The notes: generated by a model from the sequence alone, not told the origin. A stretch of 64,000 nt of DNA from Bacteroidaceae bacterium (GCA_017633615.1 JAGBPB010000066.1:1-64000); one strand, 5' to 3'. Positions 43,666-53,396 are shown, numbered from the stretch's first letter. Made by a program: numbers and translations.

Positions 43666-44508
43666 TCATCTGAATTCTGCCGGAACCTCTGTCTGCTCCT
43701 TGAGCTCACCTATCAATTTGCGGAACAGTTTCTGGCCACACTCGCGGTCCAGGCTTGTCCAGCGCTCCACCATACTCAGGCGCACCATGTATGAGAACAG
43801 GCGCTCCACAGTAAAGTAGTTAAAGAAGGTATTCTCATCAAGCCACTCCCAGCGCAGCAGGTCAGTCTTACGCTCACGCTGTGACAGGTCGCCCTCATCA
43901 AGCAGACGCAGGATACCGTCAAAATAGTCCAGCTCCTGGCTCAGACCCCAGTCACGCGCACCGCTGGTACGCAGCGCCTGTGCCGTAGCATTAGAGCCCA
44001 CAATCACCTTCTGGATATCCAGATTGTACTTGCGTGCCGTTATGGCTGTAGTTATATTGTTCAGGTCAAGATTGAACTCATACCAGCGGCGCACAAACTC
44101 ATTGCCGGCATTCATTGCGTACTCATAGAAAAGGCTCCACAAGCGGTCCTCAGCAAATGCCGCATACTCATGCCAGCTCTCATCCTGCCACTCCTGCACA
44201 AACTGATACATGAAAGCGGGTATATCCTTGGCCGGAGCCTCCTGTGCCTTGACATCGGCTATAAGCTCCTCCATACGGGCGGCGCTTATCAGGCCCTTGG
44301 GCGCATCCTCATCAAGCCCGCCGTTACGCAACATATTAATAAGGTTACGGCAGTCATTCTCCATAAGGAGCATGTCCATAACCTTACGGTCAGCCGCATC
44401 GAGGGCCTCATAGACCTCCGTACGGAATGACTCTACGGTAACGGGAGCCTTGCTGTCATCAAGGCTGATGTCCGCCAGACCGGCTATAAGATAGTAGTAA
44501 TTGCCCAT
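43666..44508 (-). CDS. V-type ATPase subunit C-like protein (DUF2764)
   Basis: 280 residues beginning MGNYYYLIAGLADISLDDSK, typical of the DUF2764 proteins that replace subunit C in V-ATPase operons of Bacteroidetes, Chlamydiae and spirochaetes. Helical throughout, as expected for a C-type stalk/socket subunit joining the rotor and the c-ring. Lies between the E and A genes; separated from A by the inverted repeat. Confidence 0.85.
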   Translation of the reverse strand: MGNYYYLIAGLADISLDDSKAPVTVESFRTEVYEALDAADRKVMDMLLMENDCRNLINMLRNGGLDEDAPKGLISAARMEELIADVKAQEAPAKDIPAFMYQFVQEWQDESWHEYAAFAEDRLWSLFYEYAMNAGNEFVRRWYEFNLDLNNITTAITARKYNLDIQKVIVGSNATAQALRTSGARDWGLSQELDYFDGILRLLDEGDLSQRERKTDLLRWEWLDENTFFNYFTVERLFSYMVRLSMVERWTSLDRECGQKLFRKLIGELKEQTEVPAEFR

Positions 44509-44523
44509 CTCGGCCAGTAAAAA

Positions 44524-45114
44524 TCAGAAGAGAGTCTCTACCAGCTGCGGGCGCAGTATTGACTTGAACCAGTTCTCAAACTCCTCAGTGCCAAAGTTTA
44601 CCTTGTAGGCACCGTCAGCAGGCTGAATGGAGAACTCAGCCTCAGCACCGTTAACCTCAGTAATCTTAACACCGCCGTCAAGCAGCTCCTTAGCCTTAGC
44701 GGTAAAGTATTTCTTGAGGCTCTCAGCATCCTTGGCCTTGATCTCAATGCTCTGCTTCTTGCCCCACTCCTGGGCCAGAGTAAGAATAAACTCGTTGAAA
44801 GCTTTCTGGTCAGCAGTAAAACCCTTTACTGACTCTGTTACGATCTTGTCTGTAACAACAGTAGCAATCTCACTCTTGAGAGCCTCAACAGCCTGCTGTG
44901 AGTAGAGCTTAAGCTCCTTACGCACATTCTCAGCGTTATCAGCACTCTCCTTCTTGGCGGCAGCCAGAGCGGCAGCAGCCTCCTTGCGGGCATCGGCAAC
45001 AATCTGTTCAGCCTCAGCGCGGGCAGCAGCCAGAATCTGGTCAGCCTCAGCCTGACCTTTAGCTACACCTTCATTATATATAATGTCGGTAAGTTCCTGG
45101 ATTTTGGTATTCAT
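44524..45114 (-). CDS. V-type ATPase subunit E (peripheral stalk)
   Basis: 196 residues from the ATG MNTKIQELTDIIYNEGVAKG. The first ~95 residues are a long Ala/Glu/Lys-rich helix (ILAAARAEAEQIVADARKEA), and the C-terminal half is the globular head, as in subunit E. An upstream ATG at 45159 would add 15 residues that are not family-like and lie within the leader hairpin. First gene of the operon; genes for F- and G-type subunits were not found, as is usual for this operon type. Confidence 0.88.
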   Translation of the reverse strand: MNTKIQELTDIIYNEGVAKGQAEADQILAAARAEAEQIVADARKEAAAALAAAKKESADNAENVRKELKLYSQQAVEALKSEIATVVTDKIVTESVKGFTADQKAFNEFILTLAQEWGKKQSIEIKAKDAESLKKYFTAKAKELLDGGVKITEVNGAEAEFSIQPADGAYKVNFGTEEFENWFKSILRPQLVETLF

Positions 45115-45146
45115 AGGGTTGTAATTGATAATTCTCAACAAAAAAT

Positions 45147-45178
45147 GAGTCTCTATCACCTAGAGACTCGCAAATATA
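45147..45178 (-). promoter_or_regulatory. V-ATPase operon promoter with hairpin
   Basis: Read leftwards, TATATTTG (45178-45171) is a perfect -7 box 56 bases before the ATG. Right after it, GAGTCTCT (45169-45162 read leftwards) and AGAGACTC (45154-45147) form an 8-base perfect stem around the transcription start, either an operator or a leader hairpin that stabilises the mRNA. No -33 match was identified. Confidence 0.5.
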
Positions 45179-45210
45179 ATCAAATAGCCCTAATAACCCA
45201 CCTTATTAAC

Positions 45211-45248
45211 AAAAAAAAGCATAGCAAAAAGGAGTGCCCTTTTGCTAT
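45211..45248 (-). terminator. Terminator overlapping the stop of the AraC-family gene
   Basis: Read leftwards, ATAGCAAAAGG / CCTTTTTGCTAT (one extra A in one arm) is followed by a run of eight T. The stem includes the stop codon of the regulator gene. Confidence 0.75.
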
Positions 45249-46453
45249 TTCTTGAGCTGGGAGGATTTCCAGGCGGTGGGGGTGAGGCCCTCAAGCTCCT
45301 TGAACTTGCGGATGAACTGGGTGGAGCTCTGGAAACCGCTCTTGGCCGATATGTAATCAAGCGCAGCGTCGGGCTCATCGGTCATAAGACGCTTGGAGTA
45401 GTCAATGCGCATCTTGTTCAGGTAGTCACGGAAAGGCATTCCGTGATAAATGTTGACCAGCTTTGAAACGTATGTGCGGTTGGAGTTGAGGCGGCGTGAA
45501 ATCTCATCAATAGTCATGTTGGGATCCAGGAACCCCTCCTGCTTAACCATCAAGTCATTGAATGAATCCATTATCTTGTCATAACCGGTAAGGCGTTCAG
45601 CCACAGGACCTGAGTCAATTCCGCTCATATACTCCTGCGGTGAAGCTGTCAAGACATCAAAAGGATGTGACAGGCGGGCCATATTCATATAACCTCCGGG
45701 AAGCGGCGGAATAGCCGATATATAACCTATAAAGAACAGCACGACAGCCGTAACAAGTGACCAGACCGATGACCAGACTGACGCAGGATTCATAAAGATG
45801 GAGGCAAACAGCGAGCATGCGCCCCAAAGCAACAGGAAAGCCACCAAAAACAGACCAATCACATTTGCCACGAAAGATGATTTACGCCCGCTCAGGAAAA
45901 CATGGATATGCCTAAATCTGAACTTTCCCACAAACAGACGTGAGAAAACATATATAAGCGTTATGGCTATTGACAGATAAAACACCAGACGATATGAGCG
46001 GACCGTCATGATAACGAACGCCCTCTCCAGATCCGTCAACATATCAGGAACAATCAGATTACGATATATGGCATAAACCAGATGAGATGAGTTGGCAACA
46101 CCCATTATAGCCGTAATAACCGTACTTGCGGTAGGAATCAACAACGCAGGCAGGAAAAGCAGATACGTATAAGCCCTCTCATTAGTCTCCTCATAGCAAG
46201 ATCTTATATACATGTATATCAGCGGAAAAACTGACAGACTTGTAAATTCCATTATAATGTCATATATAGCCAGAAGTTCATAGTTTGGAGAGGGAACTAT
46301 GTAACCTGAACCGCACAAAAAGAATACAGACAGGCATCCCATGATAAACATCATGATCCTGTCTGAATGGCTTTTCTTGTGTTTCAAGAGCATAAGCAGA
46401 AACCACACCAGGCATACTGAAAAAGGTAGTTGTACTACAAAAAATCCCAGCAT
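45245..46453 (-). CDS. Membrane-bound AraC-family transcriptional regulator
   Basis: 402 residues. About seven hydrophobic segments in residues 1-250 (FFVVQLPFSVCLVWFLLMLL; FIMGCLSVFFLCGSGYIV; FPLIYMYIRSCY; LLFLPALLIPTASTVITAIM) are followed by a C-terminal AraC-type double helix-turn-helix (residues about 300-395; MTIDEISRRLNSNRTYVSKL and DYISAKSGFQSSTQFIRKFK then LTPTAW). Such membrane-anchored AraC proteins are frequent in Bacteroidetes. It is transcribed away from the fimbrial operon across a 274-base gap, so control of that operon is a reasonable inference. Confidence 0.88.
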   Translation of the reverse strand: MLGFFVVQLPFSVCLVWFLLMLLKHKKSHSDRIMMFIMGCLSVFFLCGSGYIVPSPNYELLAIYDIIMEFTSLSVFPLIYMYIRSCYEETNERAYTYLLFLPALLIPTASTVITAIMGVANSSHLVYAIYRNLIVPDMLTDLERAFVIMTVRSYRLVFYLSIAITLIYVFSRLFVGKFRFRHIHVFLSGRKSSFVANVIGLFLVAFLLLWGACSLFASIFMNPASVWSSVWSLVTAVVLFFIGYISAIPPLPGGYMNMARLSHPFDVLTASPQEYMSGIDSGPVAERLTGYDKIMDSFNDLMVKQEGFLDPNMTIDEISRRLNSNRTYVSKLVNIYHGMPFRDYLNKMRIDYSKRLMTDEPDAALDYISAKSGFQSSTQFIRKFKELEGLTPTAWKSSQLKK

Positions 46454-46479
46454 AAACAGTCCTTTGTGCTTTTACGATG

Positions 46480-46487
46480 CAAATATA
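46480..46487 (-). promoter_or_regulatory. -7 element of the AraC-family gene
   Basis: Read leftwards, TATATTTG lies 26 bases before the ATG at 46453. In the same intergenic region the rightward operon has only an imperfect TACCTTTA (46691-46698), consistent with a need for an activator. Confidence 0.5.
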
Positions 46488-46727
46488 ACGCTTAAATCAA
46501 TGCCGTGATACTAACAACAGCACTTTTTTGCCCAATCATACACTTTTTGTTAAATCAACAATTGTTGTTTTATCGATAAATTTACATCTTGAGCACAAAA
46601 CGTTGTCATTTGGACTATCACAAGAAACTAGTTTTGTGAATCTTGGAAGCACATTTGTGGATGTTGGAAAATCGTTAGGATATTTTCGCGTACCTTTATA
46701 ATGAAAATAAAAAAAGGACAAAATAAA

Positions 46728-47960
46728 ATGACTATCGGATTGAATTTATACAGGGCTATCGCAAAGATACAGGTTTTTCTGTGTCTTTCAGCCAGCCTCA
46801 TATTCAATTCCGCATGTCACAGAAAAGAATTGTTCCTGCGTGTTGACCAGACACAGATTCTGGTTGAAATCTATGACATAAACCTGGATCTGCTCTGGGG
46901 TATTGAATGGGAAACACAGTGGCAGTACAACTGGAATGAAAGCAACGTTGAATTCGGATTGAAAGGTTACACCCAGCCGGAACTGATCAAGGGTACCATC
47001 TACAACGTTGACCCGAACACCGGCAGGCGCTTCAGCTCTTTTGTCAAGATATTTGATTCACGCGGCGGCCGCCTCTCTCTTAACTCAGGCTCCATGTATG
47101 ACATGTTGTTCTACAACTTTGGTACAGAGTATACTTCATTCTACCAGAGTGATGACTACAGCACATACACCGCCTCTACGCGCGTAAGCTCACGCGCGCA
47201 ATGGATACGCACCCGTTCAGAGAGTGACAACAGTGAAATGCCTGACACCACAAGAACATACATTGACTACAACCAGCCTGATGAACTGTTCGGTACTCTG
47301 GTAACAGGCCTCAAGATAAATGAAGACCCCTCAAGCTATGAAAAGGAAATCAGCCCGGACGGCACCATAACCTACATCTACAGGATTGACGCCCCGCTGC
47401 GCCCATTCTCATTTATCTACATGTTCCAGATTATCATCCTCAACAACGCTGATGATAAAGGAGACCGCATAATAGGCGCCAAAGGTCTTACCGTAACCGG
47501 TCTGGCGCAGGGCGTTGAGCTGTTTACACGCCGCACGTTCAACAATACCATATCAATATCACTTGATGATGTCAAGCCCATGCAGAATCATGAGAATGTG
47601 ATTCTGGAGGACGGCAGTACAGTTGACAAAGCCGATATAATGGCTGCCCGTATGCTTACATGGGGTCTGCCGGGCATGAACCCCATTGAGAGTTCCAAGG
47701 CAATTACCCGCGCTCCGGACATTGACAAGAACTATATAGGCATAGGCTTGACCCTACGCAACGGATATACATACATAGTAACACGCAACATCACCGAAGC
47801 TATGCACGTAAGGCCCACCGGTGGTGTTGTAACCATATATATTGACGCCAATGAGGTTCCTCAGGACATTCTGGAGCAGAAACCTCAGCAAGGCAGCGGA
47901 GGATTTGGTGCTGAGGTTGATGATTGGTCAAATGAGGTTAACGCTGAAGTAACAATTTGA
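46728..47960 (+). CDS. DUF5119-type lipoprotein heading the fimbrial locus
   Basis: 410 residues from the ATG at 46728, which has AAAAAGGA eight bases upstream; an ATG at 46701 is possible but would fall close to the putative transcription start. Lipobox ASLIFNSAC with Cys30. The body (DINLDLLWGIEWETQWQYNW; FSFIYMFQIIILNNADDKGD; ADIMAARMLTWGLPGMNP) matches the DUF5119 family, commonly the first gene ahead of fimbrillin clusters in Bacteroidales. A role in pilus anchoring or assembly is inferred from that position only. Confidence 0.8.
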   Translation: MTIGLNLYRAIAKIQVFLCLSASLIFNSACHRKELFLRVDQTQILVEIYDINLDLLWGIEWETQWQYNWNESNVEFGLKGYTQPELIKGTIYNVDPNTGRRFSSFVKIFDSRGGRLSLNSGSMYDMLFYNFGTEYTSFYQSDDYSTYTASTRVSSRAQWIRTRSESDNSEMPDTTRTYIDYNQPDELFGTLVTGLKINEDPSSYEKEISPDGTITYIYRIDAPLRPFSFIYMFQIIILNNADDKGDRIIGAKGLTVTGLAQGVELFTRRTFNNTISISLDDVKPMQNHENVILEDGSTVDKADIMAARMLTWGLPGMNPIESSKAITRAPDIDKNYIGIGLTLRNGYTYIVTRNITEAMHVRPTGGVVTIYIDANEVPQDILEQKPQQGSGGFGAEVDDWSNEVNAEVTI

Positions 47961-47967
47961 TGCTGAT

Positions 47968-48141
47968 ATGTTTACATCATCCTTAAAAAAAGCAAGATGG
48001 AGCTATATGATACTGGCGGCAGCAGCGTCAATCATCATAGCCATACTGGCCACCATGCTTTTAACTCACTCAGTGACGTTTAAGGACAACAGTGTAAGCC
48101 AAGATGAACAGGCCGAGTCAACGATACGATTCTCTAATTAA
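47968..48141 (+). CDS. 57-residue single-pass membrane peptide
   Basis: Begins seven bases after the DUF5119 stop: MFTSSLKKARWSYMILAAAA, a hydrophobic stretch to residue 34, then a polar acidic tail (SVSQDEQAESTIRFSN). A basic N-terminus before the helix suggests an inner-membrane protein with its C-terminus in the periplasm. No lipobox. Coding potential is supported by its operon position and clear membrane-protein design. Family not recognised. Confidence 0.6.
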   Translation: MFTSSLKKARWSYMILAAAASIIIAILATMLLTHSVTFKDNSVSQDEQAESTIRFSN

Positions 48142-48195
48142 GGAATTTTAACTAGGGATAATATAATAATGAACTAAAATATAATAAGGTGTAAG

Positions 48196-49368
48196 ATGAT
48201 GAGAGGATTTAAACTTTTAATTGTTGCAGCATTTGCCATAATAATGGCAGGATGCAGCAATGAAAGTGTCTTTAGGGAAACTGAAGCCACAGCTGGTGCT
48301 GTAATCAGTTTCCAGTCCTACTCTGAAAAGCCCACAAAAGCTATAAATGATACCACGACTCTTGAATTCTACCACAACACATTTGCCGTATACGCCACCA
48401 GTAAAGATAAAAGAAACAATCAAGTACAGGTAGTGTTCGGCACCAACCCAACCGGAAACGGAACCACCAGTAACGGCACCGTATGCACCTATTCAGGCAG
48501 CTCTTGGAACTATTCTGCACCACGTGTCTGGGACAATCACTCTAACTACCGGTTCATAGCATACGCCCCCGCAATTACCGCCAACCCGCTGCGCTTTACA
48601 TACGGAACATCAACTGAAGTAGGCAAACTGGGCGTTGACGGACGTGACCTTGTGGCTAACGGATTCTACCTTACAGGTGAGAACCTTCAGTCACATCCGT
48701 CAGACAAACTCAAACACCGCGGATTCAGCACAGACCTGGATCTTATGACATCCGATACTGTAAGCCACCAAGGAACCAACCACAATCCTGTAAACCTGCT
48801 GTTCAAGCACATACTGGCCAAGATAAACGTAAGAGTAAGAAAGACAGCAAACCTTAATGATCCCGTCATAACCATAGACAGCATCTTCATAACAGGCCTT
48901 GCCGATAAGGGCTCATACAGAGAAAGCAGCTATAATCTGCTTACAAATGATTCAACCGGATGGACTGTTGATCCGGATATGCACAACCCGGATTACATGC
49001 TGGCATACCGTACCTACAACGGAGCACCAGAGTTGCCCGATGCCAACAACAGTGATCCAGGCTACGTAAAACTGCAACCTTTACATTACATAGAATCACT
49101 TATCATACCGCAAGCTATAACCACAATAGATTCAATACATGCATATTGGACTGTAACCAGACAGGAGAGCGCAACTGAAACAGTTACAGAACCGTTTGAA
49201 AGCCATATTGCTCTAAGCGAGACAGAATTTACCTCATTCCTGGACCGCATGAGCTACACTATAATATTTACAGTTGATTCTGATGACTTTTACTTCATAA
49301 CTGAATTTGAACATGATTGGGGTGATGAAGAAACGACAGAAGAACCTATAGAACCGAGTGATTTATAA
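48196..49368 (+). CDS. Fimbrillin-family lipoprotein 1
   Basis: 390 residues. Lipobox AIIMAGC (Cys20), then ISFQSYSEKPTKAINDTT with a Lys48-Ala49 site expected for proteolytic maturation. The pilin N-domain motif 'YRFIAYAP' after a W-containing strand (VWDNHSNYRFIAYAPA) and the later LLFKHILAKINVRVRK are fimbrillin hallmarks. A structural or tip subunit of type V pili is likely; the C-terminus is acidic (EEPIEPSDL), lacking the usual last-strand motif. A start three bases later is possible. Confidence 0.82.
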   Translation: MMRGFKLLIVAAFAIIMAGCSNESVFRETEATAGAVISFQSYSEKPTKAINDTTTLEFYHNTFAVYATSKDKRNNQVQVVFGTNPTGNGTTSNGTVCTYSGSSWNYSAPRVWDNHSNYRFIAYAPAITANPLRFTYGTSTEVGKLGVDGRDLVANGFYLTGENLQSHPSDKLKHRGFSTDLDLMTSDTVSHQGTNHNPVNLLFKHILAKINVRVRKTANLNDPVITIDSIFITGLADKGSYRESSYNLLTNDSTGWTVDPDMHNPDYMLAYRTYNGAPELPDANNSDPGYVKLQPLHYIESLIIPQAITTIDSIHAYWTVTRQESATETVTEPFESHIALSETEFTSFLDRMSYTIIFTVDSDDFYFITEFEHDWGDEETTEEPIEPSDL

Positions 49369-49406
49369 ACGTGAGTATTAACAATTTAGAAAAAATAAAC
49401 ATTAAA

Positions 49407-50564
49407 ATGAAAACGACAATGAAAAAGGACAGATTTACAATCCTGTTAGCAGCCGCCGCAATGCTGGCAGCTTGCTCAAAGACTGACACCTTCAAGGAGG
49501 TGGACACTCCAGATGTTGCCATTGGATTCAATGGCCAATATGTAGAAAAACCGACTAAGGCTGAAATAACCGACTCTTGGCTTACCACAGCCGGTTCAGA
49601 TTTTGGTGTTTATGGTTATAGGTATGCTATTGGTAACACCGATCCAACGCCATTTACCCTTTTCAATAATGAGCGTGTATACTACGTCACCTCACCTGCC
49701 GATTGGTTACACACTACCGTCCGCTATTGGGACAAAGGTGCGACAGGACAGTATTACTTCTACGCTTATGCACCTTACAGCGCCACTGCAGCTTCTTTTA
49801 ATAGAGCAGCTAATGGTGGTCTTACTTATACAATGCCTGTGGATGGAAACTCAAAAACTCAAGTATTTGTTGACACAGACAATGCGTTAGATCTCTGCAT
49901 TGCAGATGTTGAAGAAACAGACTACGAGCACTGTTCAACAGAAGCACATGTACATTTCACATTCTCACATGCACTCTCCAAACTGTCTTTTAAAGTCAAA
50001 AAAGAAGATTTTGGCGCTAACGATGTCGTTAGACTGACATCTATCACATTTGCCGCCCCTATATCTACTACTGCAACCTGGAGTCAAAATGCCTTAACCG
50101 GTGTAGCAAGTGCAAACGTTGCATATTCAGAAGACTATGCAGCCCCGGAATCTTTAACCGACAACGTAAAAACTGCCTTCACTGATTCCGGCGCTGATAC
50201 TCCAGGCGACCCCTCGCCCACCGTTGTCGGTGTTGCAGACGTAATAGTTGGAACAGAAGCTGGAGCTGACAAAATCGCTGGTTCAAACAGCTTCATTGTC
50301 ATTCCAAACACCAATCCAGCAGATGCCAACGATGTTCAGGATGGCGAGAAGCATCTGATTAAACTGACTGTGGAATATGAACTGGAATATGGCGACAATC
50401 ATCAAAAAGAATCCCATACAGCTTATGGAGATGTTCGTATTCTGTACCAGAGCGGAAATCATTACATAGTAACAATCAACATCAAACCTGTTGCAATTGA
50501 ATTCCATGTTGATGCTATTACTGATTTTACAACAGTAAATGCAGGCACCTTTGATGTGCAGTAA
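49407..50564 (+). CDS. Fimbrillin-family lipoprotein 2
   Basis: 385 residues from the ATG at 49407 (other candidates: GTG 49371, ATG 49419). Lipobox AMLAAC (Cys23); VAIGFNGQYVEKPTKAE with Lys51-Ala52; VRYWDKGATGQYYFYAYAPY; FTFSHALSKLSFKVKK; last strand IEFHVDAITDFTTVN then FDVQ. All are fimbrillin hallmarks. Closely related in layout to the next gene. Confidence 0.85.
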   Translation: MKTTMKKDRFTILLAAAAMLAACSKTDTFKEVDTPDVAIGFNGQYVEKPTKAEITDSWLTTAGSDFGVYGYRYAIGNTDPTPFTLFNNERVYYVTSPADWLHTTVRYWDKGATGQYYFYAYAPYSATAASFNRAANGGLTYTMPVDGNSKTQVFVDTDNALDLCIADVEETDYEHCSTEAHVHFTFSHALSKLSFKVKKEDFGANDVVRLTSITFAAPISTTATWSQNALTGVASANVAYSEDYAAPESLTDNVKTAFTDSGADTPGDPSPTVVGVADVIVGTEAGADKIAGSNSFIVIPNTNPADANDVQDGEKHLIKLTVEYELEYGDNHQKESHTAYGDVRILYQSGNHYIVTINIKPVAIEFHVDAITDFTTVNAGTFDVQ

Positions 50565-50607
50565 CTCATGATACAACTTAATGACAAACAATAAAAAACA
50601 TACAATT

Positions 50608-51810
50608 ATGAGAAAGAATTATCTATGGATCGCAGCCGCTGCCGCAATGGTCGCAGCCTGCACACAGAGAGATCTCATCAACGATATTGTTGATGAAGAC
50701 GTAGCCATTGGTTTTGAAGGAAAGTACGTGAACAAAGGAACACGTGCAGCGATAACCAACACATGGTTTGCTAATGAAAATGAAAACAGTTTTGGTGTAT
50801 ATGGTTTCAAAGGAGATTATCAGCTGTTTAACAATGAGCAAGTAACTTGGGATAACACCAACCACAAGTGGACAAATCCCACTTACCGTTTGTGGGATAA
50901 GAGTGCTACAAACTACAGTTTTTATGCCCATGCTCCTTATGCAGCCACTCATACTTTTAACGTGACCACCAAAAAGTACACCTTCAGCAGTATACCTGTA
51001 ATTCAGGATATCGATGAGGATAATGCAGATATTGTGATTGCTACACCTATCACTGGTTATTCCTATTCCAGCACCCTATCAGGGCATAACGCAAATGATC
51101 CTGAAACCGGTGCTTCACAGTATGGACACGGCGACGGTCATGTGGAATTTGATTTCAATCACATTCTTTCAAAGTTGTCATTCAAAGCTTACTCTTCTAT
51201 TGATCCAGATAAAGCAGAAATATATATTAAGAAAGTTCAACTTGACTTCCCGACAGGAACTTCAACATGGACGCAGGGAGACGGCTTTGCCGGAACTACC
51301 GCATACACTGCTTGGGTTGTGACCACAAACGAAAATGGTTATAAAGCAAAAGATGGCAACTATGATGATGCCGTAGTTTTTGATGGCAATACCGCAAAAT
51401 TAGGATATGGAGCAGCTAATGCAGGTGCTATTGTAGATGCCACCACTGCAACAAATGTAGCAAAGACATACATTGTTACTCCTGTAGCAGCAAGTGGAGT
51501 TGGAACTGAACATATTTTTGGAATCAAAGTAACATACGATGTTCAGTATAAGAAAGCTAATCCCGCCTATGTCGATGATACCACAACCCCCGACGTGGAT
51601 CCATACATTAACGATGGAGATAAAGAGGTAAACTGCGTAGCTACCGGCGTTATTGGCGGCGGCGACACAGCTGCAAATCAGTACAAGCCCAATCAGAATG
51701 ATTCATACGTAGTAACCATCAATGTTAATCCTGAACACATTGAATTCTGCGTAGATCATGTTACCGGTTGGACTTCACCTGACGTACAAAGAGAAGTAAC
51801 AGTTCAGTAA
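50608..51810 (+). CDS. Fimbrillin-family lipoprotein 3
   Basis: 400 residues from ATG 50608 (an upstream ATG at 50581 adds nine polar residues). Lipobox AAMVAAC (Cys18); VAIGFEGKYVNKGTRAAIT with Arg46-Ala47; YRLWDKSATNYSFYAHAPYA; FDFNHILSKLSFKAY; last strand IEFCVDHVTGWTSPDVQ then VTVQ. Followed by a hairpin and an unusual palindromic A/T tract before the next gene, so transcript levels may drop here. Confidence 0.86.
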   Translation: MRKNYLWIAAAAAMVAACTQRDLINDIVDEDVAIGFEGKYVNKGTRAAITNTWFANENENSFGVYGFKGDYQLFNNEQVTWDNTNHKWTNPTYRLWDKSATNYSFYAHAPYAATHTFNVTTKKYTFSSIPVIQDIDEDNADIVIATPITGYSYSSTLSGHNANDPETGASQYGHGDGHVEFDFNHILSKLSFKAYSSIDPDKAEIYIKKVQLDFPTGTSTWTQGDGFAGTTAYTAWVVTTNENGYKAKDGNYDDAVVFDGNTAKLGYGAANAGAIVDATTATNVAKTYIVTPVAASGVGTEHIFGIKVTYDVQYKKANPAYVDDTTTPDVDPYINDGDKEVNCVATGVIGGGDTAANQYKPNQNDSYVVTINVNPEHIEFCVDHVTGWTSPDVQREVTVQ

Positions 51811-51821
51811 CAATCATTACA

Positions 51822-51959
51822 GGCCGGCAGGGTTTGACCGCCCTACCGGTCACCAAGAAAAAAAGAAGAAAAAAACGGCTCTCCAGTTAGAGAAAAAAAT
51901 TTCTCTAGTTAAGGAAAAAATTTTCTCCCCTTAAGGAAAAAAAATTTTCCCCTTAAGGG
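51822..51959 (+). repeat. Hairpin followed by a ladder of tandem palindromic units
   Basis: GGCCGGCAGGG (51822-51832) pairs with CCCTACCGGTC (51841-51851) to form a terminator-like stem, but only purines follow. Then three ~22-base palindromic units lie in tandem (51886-51907, 51908-51930, 51931-51952), each an A-run joined to a T-run and bounded by TTAAGG or CCTTAAGG-like ends. It lies between fimbrillins 3 and 4. Confidence 0.75.
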
Positions 51960-52004
51960 CCGTAAAAAAAGAGAAGAAAAAAGCATAGAGGAATTAGTGT
52001 AATA

Positions 52005-53396
52005 ATGGTGCTGAAAAAGAGACATATTATACTCTCTGCAGCAGTCACATTTTTAGTGGCGGCCTGCACTCAGAATGACATCTTCAAGATGAATACTGAT
52101 GAGGAGCAGGATGTTCTGATTGGCTTTGAGACTTTCCATGAGAAGTCAACAAAGACAGCCACCGCTGCTACAGGTGAGATTTCAGGACCATCCAACTTTA
52201 CCCGCGATGCTAACGGTAACGGCGGATTAGGTGTATGGGGATTCAAGGGAGTTCCCAGCGCCATACCTGCGGCATCGGCCGTATCAAATTACACTATTGA
52301 TGTAAGTGACGAGAACGTATTCAAGCCCATATTTGAGAACGTTCAGGTTTGGTATGAGGATGCTGATGACCCCATGTACGGACCTAAAGGCTTCACTTAC
52401 CTTATACCTAAATACTGGGACAAGAAAGCAGAGTATATTTTCTTTGCTTACGCGCCCTATAACAATACCCTGAATGCCAGCGATGAGGAGATTGTCTCTT
52501 TTGACAAGACAACAGGACGGTTTACCGTAAGAGACATTGAGTCAATACAAGACATCAGCAAGCATACCGGAAGCGGTGAATCCCTGCAATACGGCGGAAC
52601 CGGCACAGTACCCAACTCTACCGATAAGGTATATCAGGCTGCCGATGCCACAGACGTAATTGATTATCTGATGGCCAGATATGAGACAAAGCAGAAATAT
52701 AACGGAACCAACCAGGCTGGAAAGCCCGGATATGCTGATGCCTACACATCGCCTGATGACTACAGGCAGCAGACTGTAGGATTCACGTTCCGTCATATGC
52801 TGTCAAGGATTACAATCAACCTGCAGGCTGAAGATACGCCTAAGGGCATAAAGTCAATGGCTGTAAGCTATCTCACCATTGACAATATGCCTGGAGCATC
52901 AACTGATAAGGCTCTCTTTATCCAGAACAGTCCTACGGCCGCAACCGGAACATATACCCCAAGCACCTGGGCCGGTAAGACTCTGCAGATAATCAACACT
53001 GATGCCACAACTAATGCCAACGCCACATCAAAGAGCAAACTGTATATCCTTAAGGACGGTTCACTGTCAGGCGAGACTGTTACCAAGCCAACTGACCAGA
53101 AGCAGTCATTCTACTATTATGTAGCGCCCAGCACTGCCGATGATCCATCGACCACAGGGGTGACTGAGAAGTATATTTTGAACATAAAATATGAGATAAC
53201 ATATCTGGACGGAACAACTGAAGAGGTGGATGTTGATCCCATAGACCTTTCCTCAAAGCTCACAGCTTTGCTGCAGAACAGGTCTTACACTCTCACCATC
53301 AATGTTGATCTTAACCAGATATTATTCTGCGTTAATGAGGTCGTTGGATGGGGCCCCGCTTTTGAACAAGAGATAACAGTACCCGAATCCGAATGA
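52005..53396 (+). CDS. Fimbrillin-family lipoprotein 4
   Basis: 463 residues. Lipobox FLVAAC (Cys21); VLIGFETFHEKSTKTATA with Lys50-Thr51; PKYWDKKAEYIFFAYAPYNN; FTFRHMLSRITINLQ; last strand ILFCVNEVVGWGPAFEQ then ITVPE. Its stop overlaps the next start (ATGA), indicating coupled translation. Confidence 0.85.
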   Translation: MVLKKRHIILSAAVTFLVAACTQNDIFKMNTDEEQDVLIGFETFHEKSTKTATAATGEISGPSNFTRDANGNGGLGVWGFKGVPSAIPAASAVSNYTIDVSDENVFKPIFENVQVWYEDADDPMYGPKGFTYLIPKYWDKKAEYIFFAYAPYNNTLNASDEEIVSFDKTTGRFTVRDIESIQDISKHTGSGESLQYGGTGTVPNSTDKVYQAADATDVIDYLMARYETKQKYNGTNQAGKPGYADAYTSPDDYRQQTVGFTFRHMLSRITINLQAEDTPKGIKSMAVSYLTIDNMPGASTDKALFIQNSPTAATGTYTPSTWAGKTLQIINTDATTNANATSKSKLYILKDGSLSGETVTKPTDQKQSFYYYVAPSTADDPSTTGVTEKYILNIKYEITYLDGTTEEVDVDPIDLSSKLTALLQNRSYTLTINVDLNQILFCVNEVVGWGPAFEQEITVPESE

